Assembly (NCBI GenBank): GCA_026645575.1
Contig: JAPKMW010000003.1
Coordinates: 124,001-188,000 of the forward strand
From: Caldilineaceae bacterium
GTDB taxonomy: Bacteria; Chloroflexota; Anaerolineae; Caldilineales; Caldilineaceae
Direction: 5' to 3'
DNA: 64,000 nt
The notes under the pieces are model-generated. The model was given only the letters and a program-made list of their open reading frames with translations, did no database searches and was not told where the DNA came from. Positions 27,284 through 35,475 of the stretch are shown here, in pieces. The translations under genes were made by a program, and so were the position numbers. The stretch's first letter is position 1. Every line of letters starts with the position of its first letter.

Positions 27284-27699
27284 ATTATCTGTTGGACACC
27301 AATGTGATTTCCGAGTTAGTGACAAAACAACCATCACAAAAGGTGGTTGACTGGATTGATGCCATTGACGATGAGCGTATATATCTAAGCGCGATTACGA
27401 TTGGGGAGCTTAAAAAAGGCATCGAAAAACTGCCTGCCTCGCAACGTAAAGAGTTGTTACGTGATTGGCTCCATCAAGAACTTTTAACGCGCTTTGGCGG
27501 ACGTATCCTGGCAATCGATACAGCGGTCATGCTAACTTGGGGACAATTTACGGCCATGTTGGAACAACGGGGGCGCAAACTGCCGGCGATGGATTCATTA
27601 ATCGCGGCATTAGCGCTGCAAAGCGGTTTTACGTTGGTAACACGTAATGAAGCGGATTTTTCGGATACAGGTGTAACGCTCCTTAATCCTTGGTTGTAG
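27280..27699 (+). CDS. PIN-domain ribonuclease toxin (VapC/FitB type)
   Basis: 139 residues. The PIN acidic residues are visible: Asp6 in LLDTNVISEL, Glu in ITIGELKKGIEKL, Asp in PAMDSLIAALAL, and the late Asp in VTRNEADFSDTGV. Such toxins cut RNA, often tRNA, when freed from the antitoxin. The start overlaps the antitoxin stop (ATGA). The 3' end overlaps the end of the convergent SWIM gene by 17 bases, so the pair sits very tightly against its neighbour. Confidence 0.9.
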   Translation: MNYLLDTNVISELVTKQPSQKVVDWIDAIDDERIYLSAITIGELKKGIEKLPASQRKELLRDWLHQELLTRFGGRILAIDTAVMLTWGQFTAMLEQRGRKLPAMDSLIAALALQSGFTLVTRNEADFSDTGVTLLNPWL

Positions 27700-28567
27700 C
27701 CTCTTTTTCCGGTATAGCCACCGACGCTACCGCCTTCTCCATCATCGCCGCATAGGCCGAACCGAGCAACCGCGCCAAATTTTCTTCCAGAAACCCCGGC
27801 TGCCCCAGCCGCTTAAGAACCGGCACAGGCGTTGCCGCCGGGCGAATATTGGTTGGGAAGCCGCTCAATGGCTGACCCGCCTGCCAGAAGGTGGCGATAC
27901 TCTCTTCTAGCGGCTTGGCCGGTTCTGCGACGACATATTCTTCTCGGTCCTCGGCCAGCATAGGCGCATCGGCGGCGCGGCGGGCGCGCAGCGCTTCCAT
28001 GATCTGCTCCTGACTGCGCCCACGCAAACGGAAGAGGAGAAAGGGGTCTTCGTCAAATTGTTCGCCCAGGATGTAATGGGTGGCAGCGACATGTTTGCAG
28101 GGGTTGGCATAGTCCGGGCAGGAACAGTCAGTGATCAATTCACTTTGTTTACTAGGGAAGAGGCTCACCCCAGCGGCGGCAAAAGCTTCTTCGATCTCCT
28201 GGGGCATCTCGCCGGCCAACAGTTGGGCAGTGAAGATGGCGCGTTCGGCCAAGGTATCGATCACCTTGGCCCACTCGACGCCGCTCAGGTGTTTTAGCGC
28301 AATGGTGATCTTGTACGGCGTGGGGCGAGAGCCTTGCACCTTGGCGGCAATGCCCTCTTTGGTCTCTTTGATCTCCAACACCTGTCCCTTGCGCGCATAG
28401 GAGCGCCCCCGGCTCAAGCGGCCACTGTCCCCCAACCGTTCCAGCGCCTTAATCCAGCGGTCGGCCCACCAGTTCTTGGCAAAACCGCCCCGCTTGCTGA
28501 GCGCTTTTATGCCCTCATCGGTCTGGATCGGGGTGGTGCGCTCGAATGGTTGGTAGTAACGAAAGCT
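27683..28567 (-). CDS. SWIM zinc-finger protein
   Basis: 294 residues from the ATG at 28567, preceded by GAGGAAGAG; a longer frame to 28597 exists but would run into the opposing promoter. The SWIM motif CSCPDYANPCKHVAATHY is near the middle (CxCx6CxH). The N-terminal region FAKNWWADRWIKALERL and RGRSYARKGQV is typical of SWIM proteins found with SNF2 helicases. SWIM fingers are thought to bind DNA or protein. The expected SNF2 partner is present at 29444-32596 on the same strand, but a toxin-antitoxin-like pair on the opposite strand lies between them. Confidence 0.82.
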   Translation of the reverse strand, partial: SFRYYQPFERTTPIQTDEGIKALSKRGGFAKNWWADRWIKALERLGDSGRLSRGRSYARKGQVLEIKETKEGIAAKVQGSRPTPYKITIALKHLSGVEWAKVIDTLAERAIFTAQLLAGEMPQEIEEAFAAAGVSLFPSKQSELITDCSCPDYANPCKHVAATHYILGEQFDEDPFLLFRLRGRSQEQIMEALRARRAADAPMLAEDREEYVVAEPAKPLEESIATFWQAGQPLSGFPTNIRPAATPVPVLKRLGQPGFLEENLARLLGSAYAAMMEKAVASVAIPEKEATTKD

Positions 28568-28590
28568 CATGCTCTTCCTCAATTTGACTG

Positions 28591-28619
28591 TTGACAAGCG
28601 TCCTATCTATCGGTAAACT
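28591..28619 (+). promoter_or_regulatory. Sigma-70-type promoter of the DUF433/DUF5615 pair
   Basis: TTGACA at 28591-28596 and TAAACT at 28614-28619, 17-base spacer. The -35 region (GTTGACAAGCG) is shared with the promoter at 32735. It is about 45 bases upstream of the DUF433 start. Confidence 0.6.
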
Positions 28620-28664
28620 GGATGTAACGGTAACACCGTTGTGAGAGAAAGGACAAATTACCTA

Positions 28665-29030
28665 ATGACGACAACCTATCAAAACGGCACAGTAACCCGA
28701 AATGGTGCAGCCGAACCAAGCGGCGAACTGGTGCGTGAACTATACGGCGACGAGATCTATGAATATTACCCGCTCGGCAAACATATTGTCCGTGCGCCAG
28801 GGGTCTGCGGCGGGCGGCCAACCTTTAAGTACACGCGCCTGGAACCAAGTGTCATTCTTGCCCAGCTTTCGTTAGGCAGGACGGTTGAAGAACTGGTTGC
28901 CGCTTATCAACCTAGCAGAGTTTCCATCGAGGGCGTCTACGAAGCGATTAAGCTAGCAAATCAAGCATTTATAGCGCTTCATCGTACTGCCTTACCTCAA
29001 TCAGAAGAACCGGAATTGGCCTTACCGTGA
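28665..29030 (+). CDS. DUF433 antitoxin-like protein
   Basis: 121 residues from the ATG at 28665 with GAAAGGA upstream. The core is the DUF433 signature: GKHIVRAPGVCGGRPTFKYT, then RLEPSVILAQLSLGRTVEELVAAYQP, a helix-turn-helix-like arrangement, and IEGVYEAIKLANQ. DUF433 proteins are usually found immediately upstream of DUF5615 PIN-like proteins and are regarded as antitoxins. The stop overlaps the next start by four bases (GTGA). Confidence 0.82.
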   Translation: MTTTYQNGTVTRNGAAEPSGELVRELYGDEIYEYYPLGKHIVRAPGVCGGRPTFKYTRLEPSVILAQLSLGRTVEELVAAYQPSRVSIEGVYEAIKLANQAFIALHRTALPQSEEPELALP

Positions 29031-29431
29031 TTGTCGTTGATGAAAATATTCAAGATCATGCCGTCATCCAAGCCATTGCCTCCTGGTATCCAGGGCAAGT
29101 TATTTCTGTCATGGCATTACGATTGCAAACCCTAATCAAAGATGACGGAATTGCAATGCTGTTGCATCAAGCGAATGATCCCACTTTTGTAACAACCAAT
29201 GTTGACGATTTCTGGCCGAGATTTCCTGCCCATAGACATTATTGTATTATCAACATTGTCCTAACCATTGAAGAAACGATGCAAGTACCAGAAACATTGC
29301 GTAATCTGCTGCGCTTACCCCAGTTTCGCACCAAAGCAGCGCGCATGGGAAAAGTTATCCGTATGCGTCCTTCAGGAATTGAATACTATCAAGCGGATCG
29401 CCGCATTCATTTTTTACCTTGGCCCAATTGA
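29027..29431 (+). CDS. DUF5615 PIN-like protein, putative toxin
   Basis: 134 residues with GTG start. The N-terminal VVDENIQDHAVIQAI has the acidic residues of the Mut7-C/DUF5615 PIN-like fold, and FVTTNVDDFWPR gives the later acidic pair. The C-terminal third is longer than in short family members and basic (FRTKAARMGKVIRMRPSG). Paired with DUF433 by a four-base overlap, it is probably the toxin of a type II-like module. It lies tail to tail with the SNF2 gene, 12 bases apart. Confidence 0.75.
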   Translation: MIVVDENIQDHAVIQAIASWYPGQVISVMALRLQTLIKDDGIAMLLHQANDPTFVTTNVDDFWPRFPAHRHYCIINIVLTIEETMQVPETLRNLLRLPQFRTKAARMGKVIRMRPSGIEYYQADRRIHFLPWPN

Positions 29432-29443
29432 TTCACCCTTCTG

Positions 29444-32400
29444 CTACTCCACCAACTCACGCCGCAGCGTCACCATCTCGCGCAATTCATTTGTTGATAG
29501 CTCCGTCAACCAATTTTCCCCGGCGCCGACAATGCTCTCGGCCAGCGCTTTTTTGCGTTCGATCATTTCGTCGATGCGCTCTTCCAGGGTGCCGGTGCAG
29601 ACAAATTTATGCACTTGGACATTGCGCTGCTGCCCAATGCGGAAGGCGCGATCGGTCGCCTGATTCTCCACGGCTGGGTTCCACCAGCGATCAAAATGAA
29701 AGACATGATTGGCCCGCGTCAAGTTTAAACCCACACCACCCGCCTTGATCGACAAAATAAAGATGGGCGGCCCATTGGGGTCATCTTGAAAGCGCTCGAC
29801 CATGGTTTTGCGCTGTTTGGCCGAGGTGCCGCCATGCAAGAAGATTGTTGGCACGCCCAGCCATTGTTGCAAATAGCTCCTGAGTAAATGGCCCATTTCC
29901 GCAAATTGGGTGAAGATCAAGGCGCGGTCGCCGACCGCCGTGATCTCTTCCAATAATTCGATCAACCGCAACAATTTGCCGCTGCGCTTGTCTTCCCCTT
30001 CGGGCGTGTAGCCGTCGCCGATCTGGTGCAGGTATTGAGCGGGGTGGTTGCAAATTTGTTTCAACTGCATGAGCATACTCAGCACCTGGCCGCGGCGCGC
30101 CATGTCGCTTTCGGCGTCGTTGATCTCCTTCAGCGCCTTTTGCACCACCGCTTCATAGAGCGTTGCCTGCTCTTCCGTTAGTGGGCAGTAGACCTTGGTT
30201 TCGACTTTGTCGGGCAGGTCTTGAATCACGGTGGGGTCGGTCTTGACGCGGCGCAGGATAAAGGGGGAAACCAGTTTGCGCAACTGGGCCGCGGCGTCTT
30301 TGTCCTGGTAGCGTTCAATCGGCAGGGCATAATGTTGGCGGAACGCTTGCCGCGAGCCAAGATAACCGGGGTTGAGAAAATTCATAATCGACCAGAGTTC
30401 TGACAGCCGATTCTCCACCGGCGTCCCCGTCAGCGCCACCCGAAAGCCAGCGGGCAGATCGCGAATGGTGCGGGTCTGGCGCGCTTCGGGGTTCTTGATA
30501 TTCTGCGCCTCATCGAGGATGACGCCATACCAATCGACCTGATTCAATGCCTCGACATCGCGTCGCACTAGGGGGTAACTGGTCAGCACCAGATCAACCG
30601 CTTTGGCTTGCCCCACCAGTGCTTTCCCGCGCAGCCGTTGCCCGCCCTGGTGAACATGGGTCAGCAAATCAGGGGCAAAGCGTTGACTCTCTTTCGCCCA
30701 GTTGGTCACAACCGAGGTCGGCGCAATCAGCAAAACCGGACCGGGCAGCGTCTTCTCCTGCTCTTTGATCCGCAGCAAGAGGGAAAGGGTCTGGATCGTC
30801 TTGCCCAACCCCATATCATCGGCCAGACAAGCGCCCATGCCCCAGCGGCGCAGAAATTCCAGCCACGAGTAGCCATAGGCTTGATAGGGGCGCAGGGTGG
30901 CGTGCAAGCCTTGCGGCGGAGGCAGCACATTCATCTTCTCGTTGCCGGTAAAGCGCGCCATCCAGTCGGCCAACCAGCCTTCGACCTGGACTTCCTCAAG
31001 GGGCAAGCCCTTGACCCCCTCGGCGCCCAGCGCCAGACCCATCGCTTGTTGGAGATTGAGATCGGCCGCCATGTCGTGCTTTTGCCAGAAGTCAATCGCT
31101 GCTTCGATCTGCTCGGGGTCAAGCTGCACCCACTGGCCGCGAATCTGCACCAGCGGCGACTTGAGTGCCACCAACGCCTGGAATTCCTCTTTGGTCAACG
31201 CTGTATCACCCAGCGCCATCTCCCAGCGGTAGCTCACCAGCTTTTCCATGCTCATGCCATTGGAAGTCACTGCATCGGCGCCGACCTGGCGATTGCTTTT
31301 CATGTGCAGCCGCACGCCCAACCGTGTCCCCGGTTTGTTCCACCAGGGCGGAACGAGGACGCCAAAACCGCTCTCTTCCAGCAGGGGGGCGGCTTCGCGT
31401 AAGAAGGTATAGGCTTCCTGGGTTGAGAGGGCGGCGCTTTCCGGTTTGGCCCCTTGCAGGCTGCGGCGCAAGGGATCAAAGAGGCGGGCGGCATACCCCA
31501 GACCGGCCAGCAACTTCTCTTGCGGTTGCTCAAAGTGGCGCCCCAGCGCCTTGAGTACGCTGCCACGCGTCTGCCAGACTTGGTCGGCGGGGGCCAACAA
31601 ACTGGGGTCATCGCGCGCTTGCAGGAGAAAATGGAGCAGCCAATCGGATGGGGTCTTTTTGCCTTTACTCTTGTTTTCGGTTTGTTGGAGCGGCGCTTCC
31701 AGGCGAAAGGCAACGCGGAAATGGCGGTCGCCGGCCACCTGGAGATTGCGTAGCCAGGCGCGATAGCTAGTGTAAAGCCGCTGTAACTGGGCTGCCGGTA
31801 CTTTCACGGTTGGATCGCTCTGGAAGAGCGCCCGCAACCACTGGTAGACGGGCTCTTGCGCAGCAAAATCGGGAGAAACATAGCGCCCCTGGCCCCACTG
31901 GCGCGCCAGCGTATCGGTCATGGTATTGAGAAAACTGTCGAGCAGGTGGCGCGGATGGGGCGCCACATCACCCGCCCCGGCTTCGGCCCGACAGAGAGGC
32001 GGCATGGCCTCTACCAGATAGTGGAGCCGCACTTCGTCACGCGGACCATCCAGCACCGGTAGCCAGCGGGCATGATAGCTTTTGCCATCGGCCCCGGCTG
32101 GGGTGAGGGTCGGCAGGATTTTTTGTTGCGCCAACACCTCCAGCACCAGATGGAGCGCCGTTTGCCAGAAGAGCAGATCATCGCCCAGGCGGATGTTGGG
32201 CGGCAGTTCCGAGGGCGCCGGTAACTGAGCCAAAACTTGATACGCCATCAGCGGCGGCAACCGATCAACCTGCACCGACCACGAAACGAGTGTCGGCGTG
32301 GTACGGGTATCCAGTTCCCAGCTATGTAACAACGACGGCGACGGCTGGGGGCCGGTGCGAGTGGTGGGCAGGCGCAGGGCGAGTTGACCGGCGCTGGCTT

Positions 32401-32596
32401 TGCCGCCACAGCGGGTCAACTCATCCAGCAGGCGATGAACAACCTCTGGCTTGGCGCTGAATGGGTGGACGCCGCCCTTAGAGAGCTTGGTAGTCTTGGC
32501 GGGTTGGGCAGCCAAGGCGTTCTCCACCCAAACACAGAGCGCGCCAGTATCGTTGGGGGTCGATGGGGGTTGCCAATGAGCATGAAGAATGTACAT
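29444..32596 (-). CDS. SNF2/Rad54-family helicase with SNF2-associated N-terminal region
   Basis: 1050 residues. The N-terminal half is the bacterial SNF2-associated region. The motor follows from about residue 570: LADDMGLGKTIQTL (Walker A), LDEAQNIKN (DEAQ box), LTGTPVENRLSELWSIM, then the second RecA lobe with ALIFTQFAEMGHLL, FLHGGTSAKQRKTMVERF, SIKAGGVGLNLTRANHV and DRAFRIGQ. Such proteins are DNA translocases that displace bound proteins; in bacteria they are linked to transcription recycling and repair. The SWIM protein at 27683-28567 is the usual companion. The start at 32596 is supported by a minus-strand promoter at 32668-32697. Confidence 0.9.
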   Translation of the reverse strand: MYILHAHWQPPSTPNDTGALCVWVENALAAQPAKTTKLSKGGVHPFSAKPEVVHRLLDELTRCGGKASAGQLALRLPTTRTGPQPSPSLLHSWELDTRTTPTLVSWSVQVDRLPPLMAYQVLAQLPAPSELPPNIRLGDDLLFWQTALHLVLEVLAQQKILPTLTPAGADGKSYHARWLPVLDGPRDEVRLHYLVEAMPPLCRAEAGAGDVAPHPRHLLDSFLNTMTDTLARQWGQGRYVSPDFAAQEPVYQWLRALFQSDPTVKVPAAQLQRLYTSYRAWLRNLQVAGDRHFRVAFRLEAPLQQTENKSKGKKTPSDWLLHFLLQARDDPSLLAPADQVWQTRGSVLKALGRHFEQPQEKLLAGLGYAARLFDPLRRSLQGAKPESAALSTQEAYTFLREAAPLLEESGFGVLVPPWWNKPGTRLGVRLHMKSNRQVGADAVTSNGMSMEKLVSYRWEMALGDTALTKEEFQALVALKSPLVQIRGQWVQLDPEQIEAAIDFWQKHDMAADLNLQQAMGLALGAEGVKGLPLEEVQVEGWLADWMARFTGNEKMNVLPPPQGLHATLRPYQAYGYSWLEFLRRWGMGACLADDMGLGKTIQTLSLLLRIKEQEKTLPGPVLLIAPTSVVTNWAKESQRFAPDLLTHVHQGGQRLRGKALVGQAKAVDLVLTSYPLVRRDVEALNQVDWYGVILDEAQNIKNPEARQTRTIRDLPAGFRVALTGTPVENRLSELWSIMNFLNPGYLGSRQAFRQHYALPIERYQDKDAAAQLRKLVSPFILRRVKTDPTVIQDLPDKVETKVYCPLTEEQATLYEAVVQKALKEINDAESDMARRGQVLSMLMQLKQICNHPAQYLHQIGDGYTPEGEDKRSGKLLRLIELLEEITAVGDRALIFTQFAEMGHLLRSYLQQWLGVPTIFLHGGTSAKQRKTMVERFQDDPNGPPIFILSIKAGGVGLNLTRANHVFHFDRWWNPAVENQATDRAFRIGQQRNVQVHKFVCTGTLEERIDEMIERKKALAESIVGAGENWLTELSTNELREMVTLRRELVE

Positions 32597-32667
32597 CCTT
32601 GTGACCGCTTCCGCTGTGTTATGTCAGCTAATGCCAATCGTTGCCAATCGGGGGTATAGACCAATAG

Positions 32668-32697
32668 AGTATACAACAATTCGCGCTGCAATTTCAA
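32668..32697 (-). promoter_or_regulatory. Promoter for the SNF2 helicase
   Basis: On the minus strand TTGAAA (32697-32692) and TATACT (32673-32668) are 18 bases apart, about 70 bases upstream of the helicase start. Confidence 0.5.
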
Positions 32698-32734
32698 TGG
32701 GTTACTTTGAAAATTACCTAATCACCATAAACAG

Positions 32735-32763
32735 TTGACAAGCGCCCCTGCTGTCAGTAGACT
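32735..32763 (+). promoter_or_regulatory. Promoter for the FMN reductase
   Basis: TTGACA at 32735-32740 and TAGACT at 32758-32763, 17-base spacer. It is back to back with the helicase promoter at 32668-32697. Confidence 0.55.
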
Positions 32764-32822
32764 GTAGCGCAACCATTCAATCGAATCACATGCGTTGTGT
32801 AATGCAAGAAATGAGAAGATTT

Positions 32823-33374
32823 GTGAAGATTACTGTCATCAGTTGTTCGCTCCACCCCCAAAGTCGCTCCTTTGTTCTGGCGCGCGATACAGTCGCCAAC
32901 CTGCAAGCCTTGGGGGCGGAAGTCACCTTATATGATTTGCGCACCTATGAATTGCCCTTCTGCGACGATGGCCCGTCGTATAACCACCCACACACCAAAG
33001 AGATTACCGCCGCCATTGCCGGATCGCAGGCCGTACTATTGGCAGTGCCAATTTACAACTTTGATGTGAACGCCGCCGCCAAGAATTTGCTGGAACTGGC
33101 CGGCGACGCCTGGAATCACAAGGTGGTCGGCTTTTTGTGTACCGCCGGTGGGCGCAACAGCTATATGTCCGTGCTGGGGCTGGCGAACAGCTTGATGCTC
33201 GACTTCCGCTGCATCATCATCCCCCGCTTTGTCTACGCCGTGGGCGCCGACTTCGGCGATGACCGTCAACCCACCATGCATGTCACTTCGCCAACCATCC
33301 AAGAGCGGATGCAACAACTGGCGACCGCCACCGTCAGTCTGGCCCGTGCGCTGGATGGCATCACGGTAGCTTAG
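32823..33374 (+). CDS. NADPH-dependent FMN reductase-like flavoprotein
   Basis: 183 residues if translation begins at the GTG at 32823, which puts the first beta-strand (KITVISCSL) at the N-terminus as in most relatives. ATG codons at 32790, 32802 and 32811 are alternatives, and none has a strong ribosome-binding site. The flavodoxin-like fold is evident: SCSLHPQSRSFVLAR binds the FMN phosphate, DLRTYELPFCDDG and LAVPIYNFDVNAAAKNLLE follow, and TAGGRNSYMSVLGL is the second flavin loop. The enzyme likely reduces FMN or a quinone/azo compound with NADPH. The TetR gene downstream is convergent and could be the regulator. Confidence 0.8.
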   Translation: MKITVISCSLHPQSRSFVLARDTVANLQALGAEVTLYDLRTYELPFCDDGPSYNHPHTKEITAAIAGSQAVLLAVPIYNFDVNAAAKNLLELAGDAWNHKVVGFLCTAGGRNSYMSVLGLANSLMLDFRCIIIPRFVYAVGADFGDDRQPTMHVTSPTIQERMQQLATATVSLARALDGITVA

Positions 33375-33375
33375 T

Positions 33376-33460
33376 AAGACAGTGAGACAGTAAGTCAATA
33401 GGTCAGTAGGTCAGTAACTGTCTCACTGTCTCACTGTCTCACTGATTGACTGTCTCACTC
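33376..33460. terminator. Low-complexity inverted repeat between convergent genes
   Basis: Tandem units of GTCAGTA/GAGACAGT on the left (33376-33420) face tandem ACTGTCTC units on the right (33417-33459), giving several alternative stems such as AGTGAGACAGT with ACTGTCTCACT. The right arm encodes the last six codons of the TetR gene. It probably ends both transcripts. Confidence 0.6.
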
Positions 33461-34002
33461 CCCAACGCCTGAATTGGCCGCAGCAACAACTGCTCAATGT
33501 AGATGGTCATTTCCTCCGGTGGGTAGGGCATGTCATTTTCCAACCACCAGCGGAGTAAGGACATCATGCTGGTGGCGAAGTGATAGGCCACCAGATCATC
33601 GGGAACCTGCCTGCCGCCAAAGAAACGCTTACCTTCCGCCTGAGCAAAGACGAGTAAGGGTTGTAACAAGGATTCGGCCGCCGGGCTACGCAATAGCACG
33701 CGCCACAAATCGGCATACTTCTGCGCAAAACGCAGCGCGTTGAGAGTATTTTCTGCCGGCGCCTGCGGCACATCAGGGGGGAGTAAGAAGGGCTGTGCTT
33801 CCACCAAAATCTCGTTCAGCACTTCATTGAGCATAGCTTCCTTGTCATGATAATGGCGGTAGAAGGTCTTATGGCCGACCTGTGCCTCCGCCACAATATC
33901 CAAAACCGTCACTGCTTCATACCCATGTGCGATCACCAACTTAATAAAGGCTTTGCGCAGGCGACGGCGCGTGCGCTGTACCCGTAAATCTGCTTCATTC
34001 AT
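33439..34002 (-). CDS. TetR/AcrR family regulator
   Basis: 187 residues. The N-terminal DNA-binding domain reads RRRLRKAFIKLVIAHGYEAVTV, DIVAEAQVGHKTFYRHYHDKEAML, a standard TetR helix-turn-helix (recognition helix VGHKTFYRHY). The remaining 130 residues are the ligand-binding and dimer domain, with no recognisable ligand signature; the helix MMSLLRWWLENDMPYPPEEM resembles the C-terminal TetR_C_7-type domain. The last residues are encoded within a low-complexity hairpin. The likely targets are its own promoter and the convergent FMN reductase gene or the polysaccharide operon, all inference. Confidence 0.88.
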   Translation of the reverse strand: MNEADLRVQRTRRRLRKAFIKLVIAHGYEAVTVLDIVAEAQVGHKTFYRHYHDKEAMLNEVLNEILVEAQPFLLPPDVPQAPAENTLNALRFAQKYADLWRVLLRSPAAESLLQPLLVFAQAEGKRFFGGRQVPDDLVAYHFATSMMSLLRWWLENDMPYPPEEMTIYIEQLLLRPIQALGSETVNQ

Positions 34003-34542
34003 CTTCTTTACCCACTATCGGCATTTTGTCGATCATGCTGTTATAACTCTGTAATGCAAAAAAGCTAGCAGCTATGCAATAATCGTCGTATCAAGCAGTA
34101 CATTTGTCTTGTGCGAGCGTGAGCAATTGTAAGTTTACTGCGCCTCGTACAACTATTTCAAACTGTAGAGTATATCCATGCCAGTTGATTCTTGTTTTAT
34201 TATAGCGGAAAGTGTTGCATCAAGAAATTATAACCACAAGCCCGTTTGCAGGAACGCGCTTGTCTACTACCCACCTAAATTGACTCCTTGCATCCTCTTT
34301 GCTGGCTACCGCCGTCTACAGCTTCTACAACGATAAGGCCGTTCCAAGAAAACAAGTCCCCATGGCGAAACAGTCTGCGGTAGGGGCGACCGCAAGGGTA
34401 CGCCCCTACCGAGGGATTCTATTACTTGGAACAGCCTAAGTGTAACACAAAATCTTAGAGCAGCACGATTGCTTCTGGTTTGCACAGGCTGACATGCAGC
34501 AGGCGATACTCTATGGTTTCTATTAAATAAGGACAGTTTGTT
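34003..34542. other. 540-base intergenic region upstream of the polysaccharide operon
   Basis: No gene is seen. It is AT-rich from 34010 to 34260 and contains a palindromic element at 34335-34438. The operon promoter must lie here, but no clear consensus pair with correct spacing was found. AAGGACAG near 34528 is the ribosome-binding site of the first gene. Confidence 0.5.
34335..34438. repeat. Palindromic element with central bulge
   Basis: Outer arms TAAGGCCGTTCCAAG (34335-34349) and CTTGGAACAGCCTA (34425-34438) pair, and inner arms CGGTAGGGGCG (34378-34388) and CGCCCCTACCG (34401-34411) pair exactly. The layout resembles the long imperfect palindrome at 7502-7673. Confidence 0.65.
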
Positions 34543-35475
34543 ATGAATTTGCAGACCCACGAACATAACTTCACAATCGGTCAAAGCAGCAATGGCAACA
34601 ATGATTGGATGTCGATGACCGCTACACCAACACCTGCTCTGTCGGATGATACAGCCCAAGTCACAACGTTGGCGAGTGAACAGACAGCGACGGTCAGCGT
34701 GGTGATCCCGGCCATGAATGAGGCCGCTAATTTGCCTCATGTGTTGCCCCAGATCCCGGATTGGGTGCATGAGGTCATTCTCGTTGATGGTCACTCGACC
34801 GATGAGACTGTCGCTGTGGCCCGCCGCCTGCGCCCCGACATTCGGATCGTCACCCAAGGCGGGCGCGGCAAGGGCGACGCCCTCCGCTGCGGCTTTAGCG
34901 CCGCTACCGGCGACATGATCGTCATGCTCGACGCCGACGGCTCGATGGATCCCAAGGAGATCCCCCACTATATTGGCGCGCTGCTCAGTGGGGCCGATTT
35001 TGCCAAAGGCACCCGCTTTATTCAGGGCGGCCATACCCATGATATGTCCTTTATTCGCTACTGCGGCAACCTGGGGCTGACCTGGCTGGTGCGGCTGCTC
35101 TTTGGCGGCAAATATTCAGATCTCTGCTATGGTTACAACGCCTTTTGGCGCGCCGTTCTGCCCACACTCGCCCTGGATGCCGACGGCTTTGAGATTGAAA
35201 CGCTGATGAATGTGCGGGCGCTCTTGTCGCGCTGCAAAATTACCGAAGTTGCCAGCATTGAACATGAACGCATCCACGGCATGAGCAATCTGCACGCGCT
35301 ACGTGACGGCTGGCGCGTCCTCATGACCATTGTCAAAGAACGTCTACACAGTAACGTTGAACCCTACGCTGGTTGGACCCCTACCGTAACGAATGGCGCT
35401 TTGCCCTACCTCAAGCCGTCACCAGTAACCGTTCAACGCTATCAATCAATTGTTGTCTACAAGCGGGGGGCGTAA
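34543..35475 (+). CDS. Glycosyltransferase family 2, DPM1-like
   Basis: 310 residues. After a 45-residue polar leader the GT-A domain begins: ATVSVVIPAMNEAANLPHVLP, VHEVILVDGHSTDETVAVAR, GGRGKGDALRCGF, then MIVMLDADGSMDP as the DxD-type metal site. LTWLVRLLFGGKYSDLCYGYNAFWR is the dolichyl- or polyprenyl-phosphate sugar synthase-like region. The enzyme probably moves a sugar from a nucleotide donor to a lipid carrier or growing glycan. It opens the polysaccharide operon; its stop overlaps the next start by one base (TAATG). Confidence 0.85.
   Translation: MNLQTHEHNFTIGQSSNGNNDWMSMTATPTPALSDDTAQVTTLASEQTATVSVVIPAMNEAANLPHVLPQIPDWVHEVILVDGHSTDETVAVARRLRPDIRIVTQGGRGKGDALRCGFSAATGDMIVMLDADGSMDPKEIPHYIGALLSGADFAKGTRFIQGGHTHDMSFIRYCGNLGLTWLVRLLFGGKYSDLCYGYNAFWRAVLPTLALDADGFEIETLMNVRALLSRCKITEVASIEHERIHGMSNLHALRDGWRVLMTIVKERLHSNVEPYAGWTPTVTNGALPYLKPSPVTVQRYQSIVVYKRGA

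Noticed and set aside
33376..33460. Possible CRISPR-like tandem repeat
   Set aside because: Units are 8-10 bases, degenerate and arranged as an inverted repeat without unique spacers.
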